DNA from: Bacteroidota bacterium
GTDB taxonomy: Bacteria; Bacteroidota; Bacteroidia; NS11-12g; UBA955
NCBI GenBank assembly: GCA_027621365.1
Contig: JAQCBH010000003.1
Coordinates: 1 to 64,000 of the forward strand
DNA length: 64,000 bases
Reading direction: 5' to 3'
Position numbers and translations under genes: made by a program. Below the pieces are notes generated by a model, which was given only the letters and a program-made list of their open reading frames with translations, ran no database searches and had not been told where the DNA came from. Position 1 is the first letter of the stretch; each line of letters begins with the position of its first letter. Positions 63,460 to 64,000 of this stretch are shown piece by piece.

Positions 63460-64000
63460 GTGAGTTTCAGTGGGATCAACTGAAAGAGGCTGAAATGACC
63501 TATTCCAGCCGTGTCAGTTTTGACAAAGTGATGGAAATGCGCGAGGAGAAGAAAAAGCGCAGAGTTTTGTTCTGGTGGTTTTCTTCAGCCGGATTATTGT
63601 TGGTAGGCCTGGGCGCCTTGTATATGTTGTTGCCCACACCTTCTAGCTCGGTGGCTAGCCAGGTGGCCCTGAAATCATCGCCATCGTCCATCGAACCTTC
63701 TGAATCAGCAATAGCTACTAAACCAAAAAGAACGGAGTTCGAGACAAACTCAACTCCATCAGCAAAAACAACCCGTAAATCGCAGCCAATCGTCAGCTCT
63801 GAATTCAATGAGACAACACTCAATCGATTGAGTGATAAACTGTCGATGGAAATACCTGTAGAAGCCCCTGAAGACAGAGATGCTCCTAGGCGTAATGAAC
63901 GAGCTACTGCCACTAATGTTGATAGGGTTTATTCAAATGGTCAGAACAACCGCATAGCCATGGGTTATGGCGAGGAAGGTTCAGCCTTAATGGGTCGCAA
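63456..64000 (+). CDS. Single-TM protein following the sigma factor, possible anti-sigma factor, truncated at window edge
   Basis: GTG start overlapping sigma stop (GTGA); MSEFQWDQLKEAEMTYSSRVSFDKVMEMREEKKKRRVLFWWFSSAGLLLVGLGALYML. Confidence 0.6.
   Translation, partial: MSEFQWDQLKEAEMTYSSRVSFDKVMEMREEKKKRRVLFWWFSSAGLLLVGLGALYMLLPTPSSSVASQVALKSSPSSIEPSESAIATKPKRTEFETNSTPSAKTTRKSQPIVSSEFNETTLNRLSDKLSMEIPVEAPEDRDAPRRNERATATNVDRVYSNGQNNRIAMGYGEEGSALMGR

Noticed and set aside
1-64000. tRNA/rRNA genes, prophage, transposons, integrons
   Set aside because: No supporting sequence seen by eye; a tRNAscan/ISfinder run would be needed to be certain.

Overview
64 kb chromosomal window, about 50% GC by eye, densely coding. 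It looks like a Bacteroidota (probably marine Flavobacteriales-type) genome: T9SS C-terminal sorting domains, TAnnTTTG -7 boxes, few Shine-Dalgarno motifs, and Bacteroidota-specific families (DUF2480, DUF4290, IPExxxVDY, BT_3928, Rho with a long disordered insert). I recognise about 64 CDSs. Most are housekeeping or conserved: rho, murA, pyk, acpP-fabF-rnc, holA, kdsB, mpl, etfAB, pruA, an HU protein, paaABCD with a TetR regulator, a UvrD-like helicase-nuclease, and an ECF sigma factor. I found no tRNA, rRNA, CRISPR array, transposase or prophage. The most notable observations are: (1) a recurring arrangement in which a TAnnTTTG -7 box sits exactly 4 nt upstream of the start codon (7 perfect cases, plus near matches), implying leaderless or almost leaderless mRNAs; (2) intrinsic terminators whose T-tract overlaps or abuts the -7 box of the next gene; (3) a compact envelope gene set (OB-fold, YceI, two haem-motif lipoproteins, two DUF5777 barrels) that could be an uncharacterised outer-membrane redox module; (4) a duplicated 3' tail of a helicase-nuclease gene lying just beyond its stop codon; (5) a PBP-like protein with an unusual N-terminal membrane extension; (6) inverted-repeat operator candidates upstream of a FecA-like receptor and of the paa/TetR operon. 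No searches were run. Family calls come from recognising motifs in the translated proteins.
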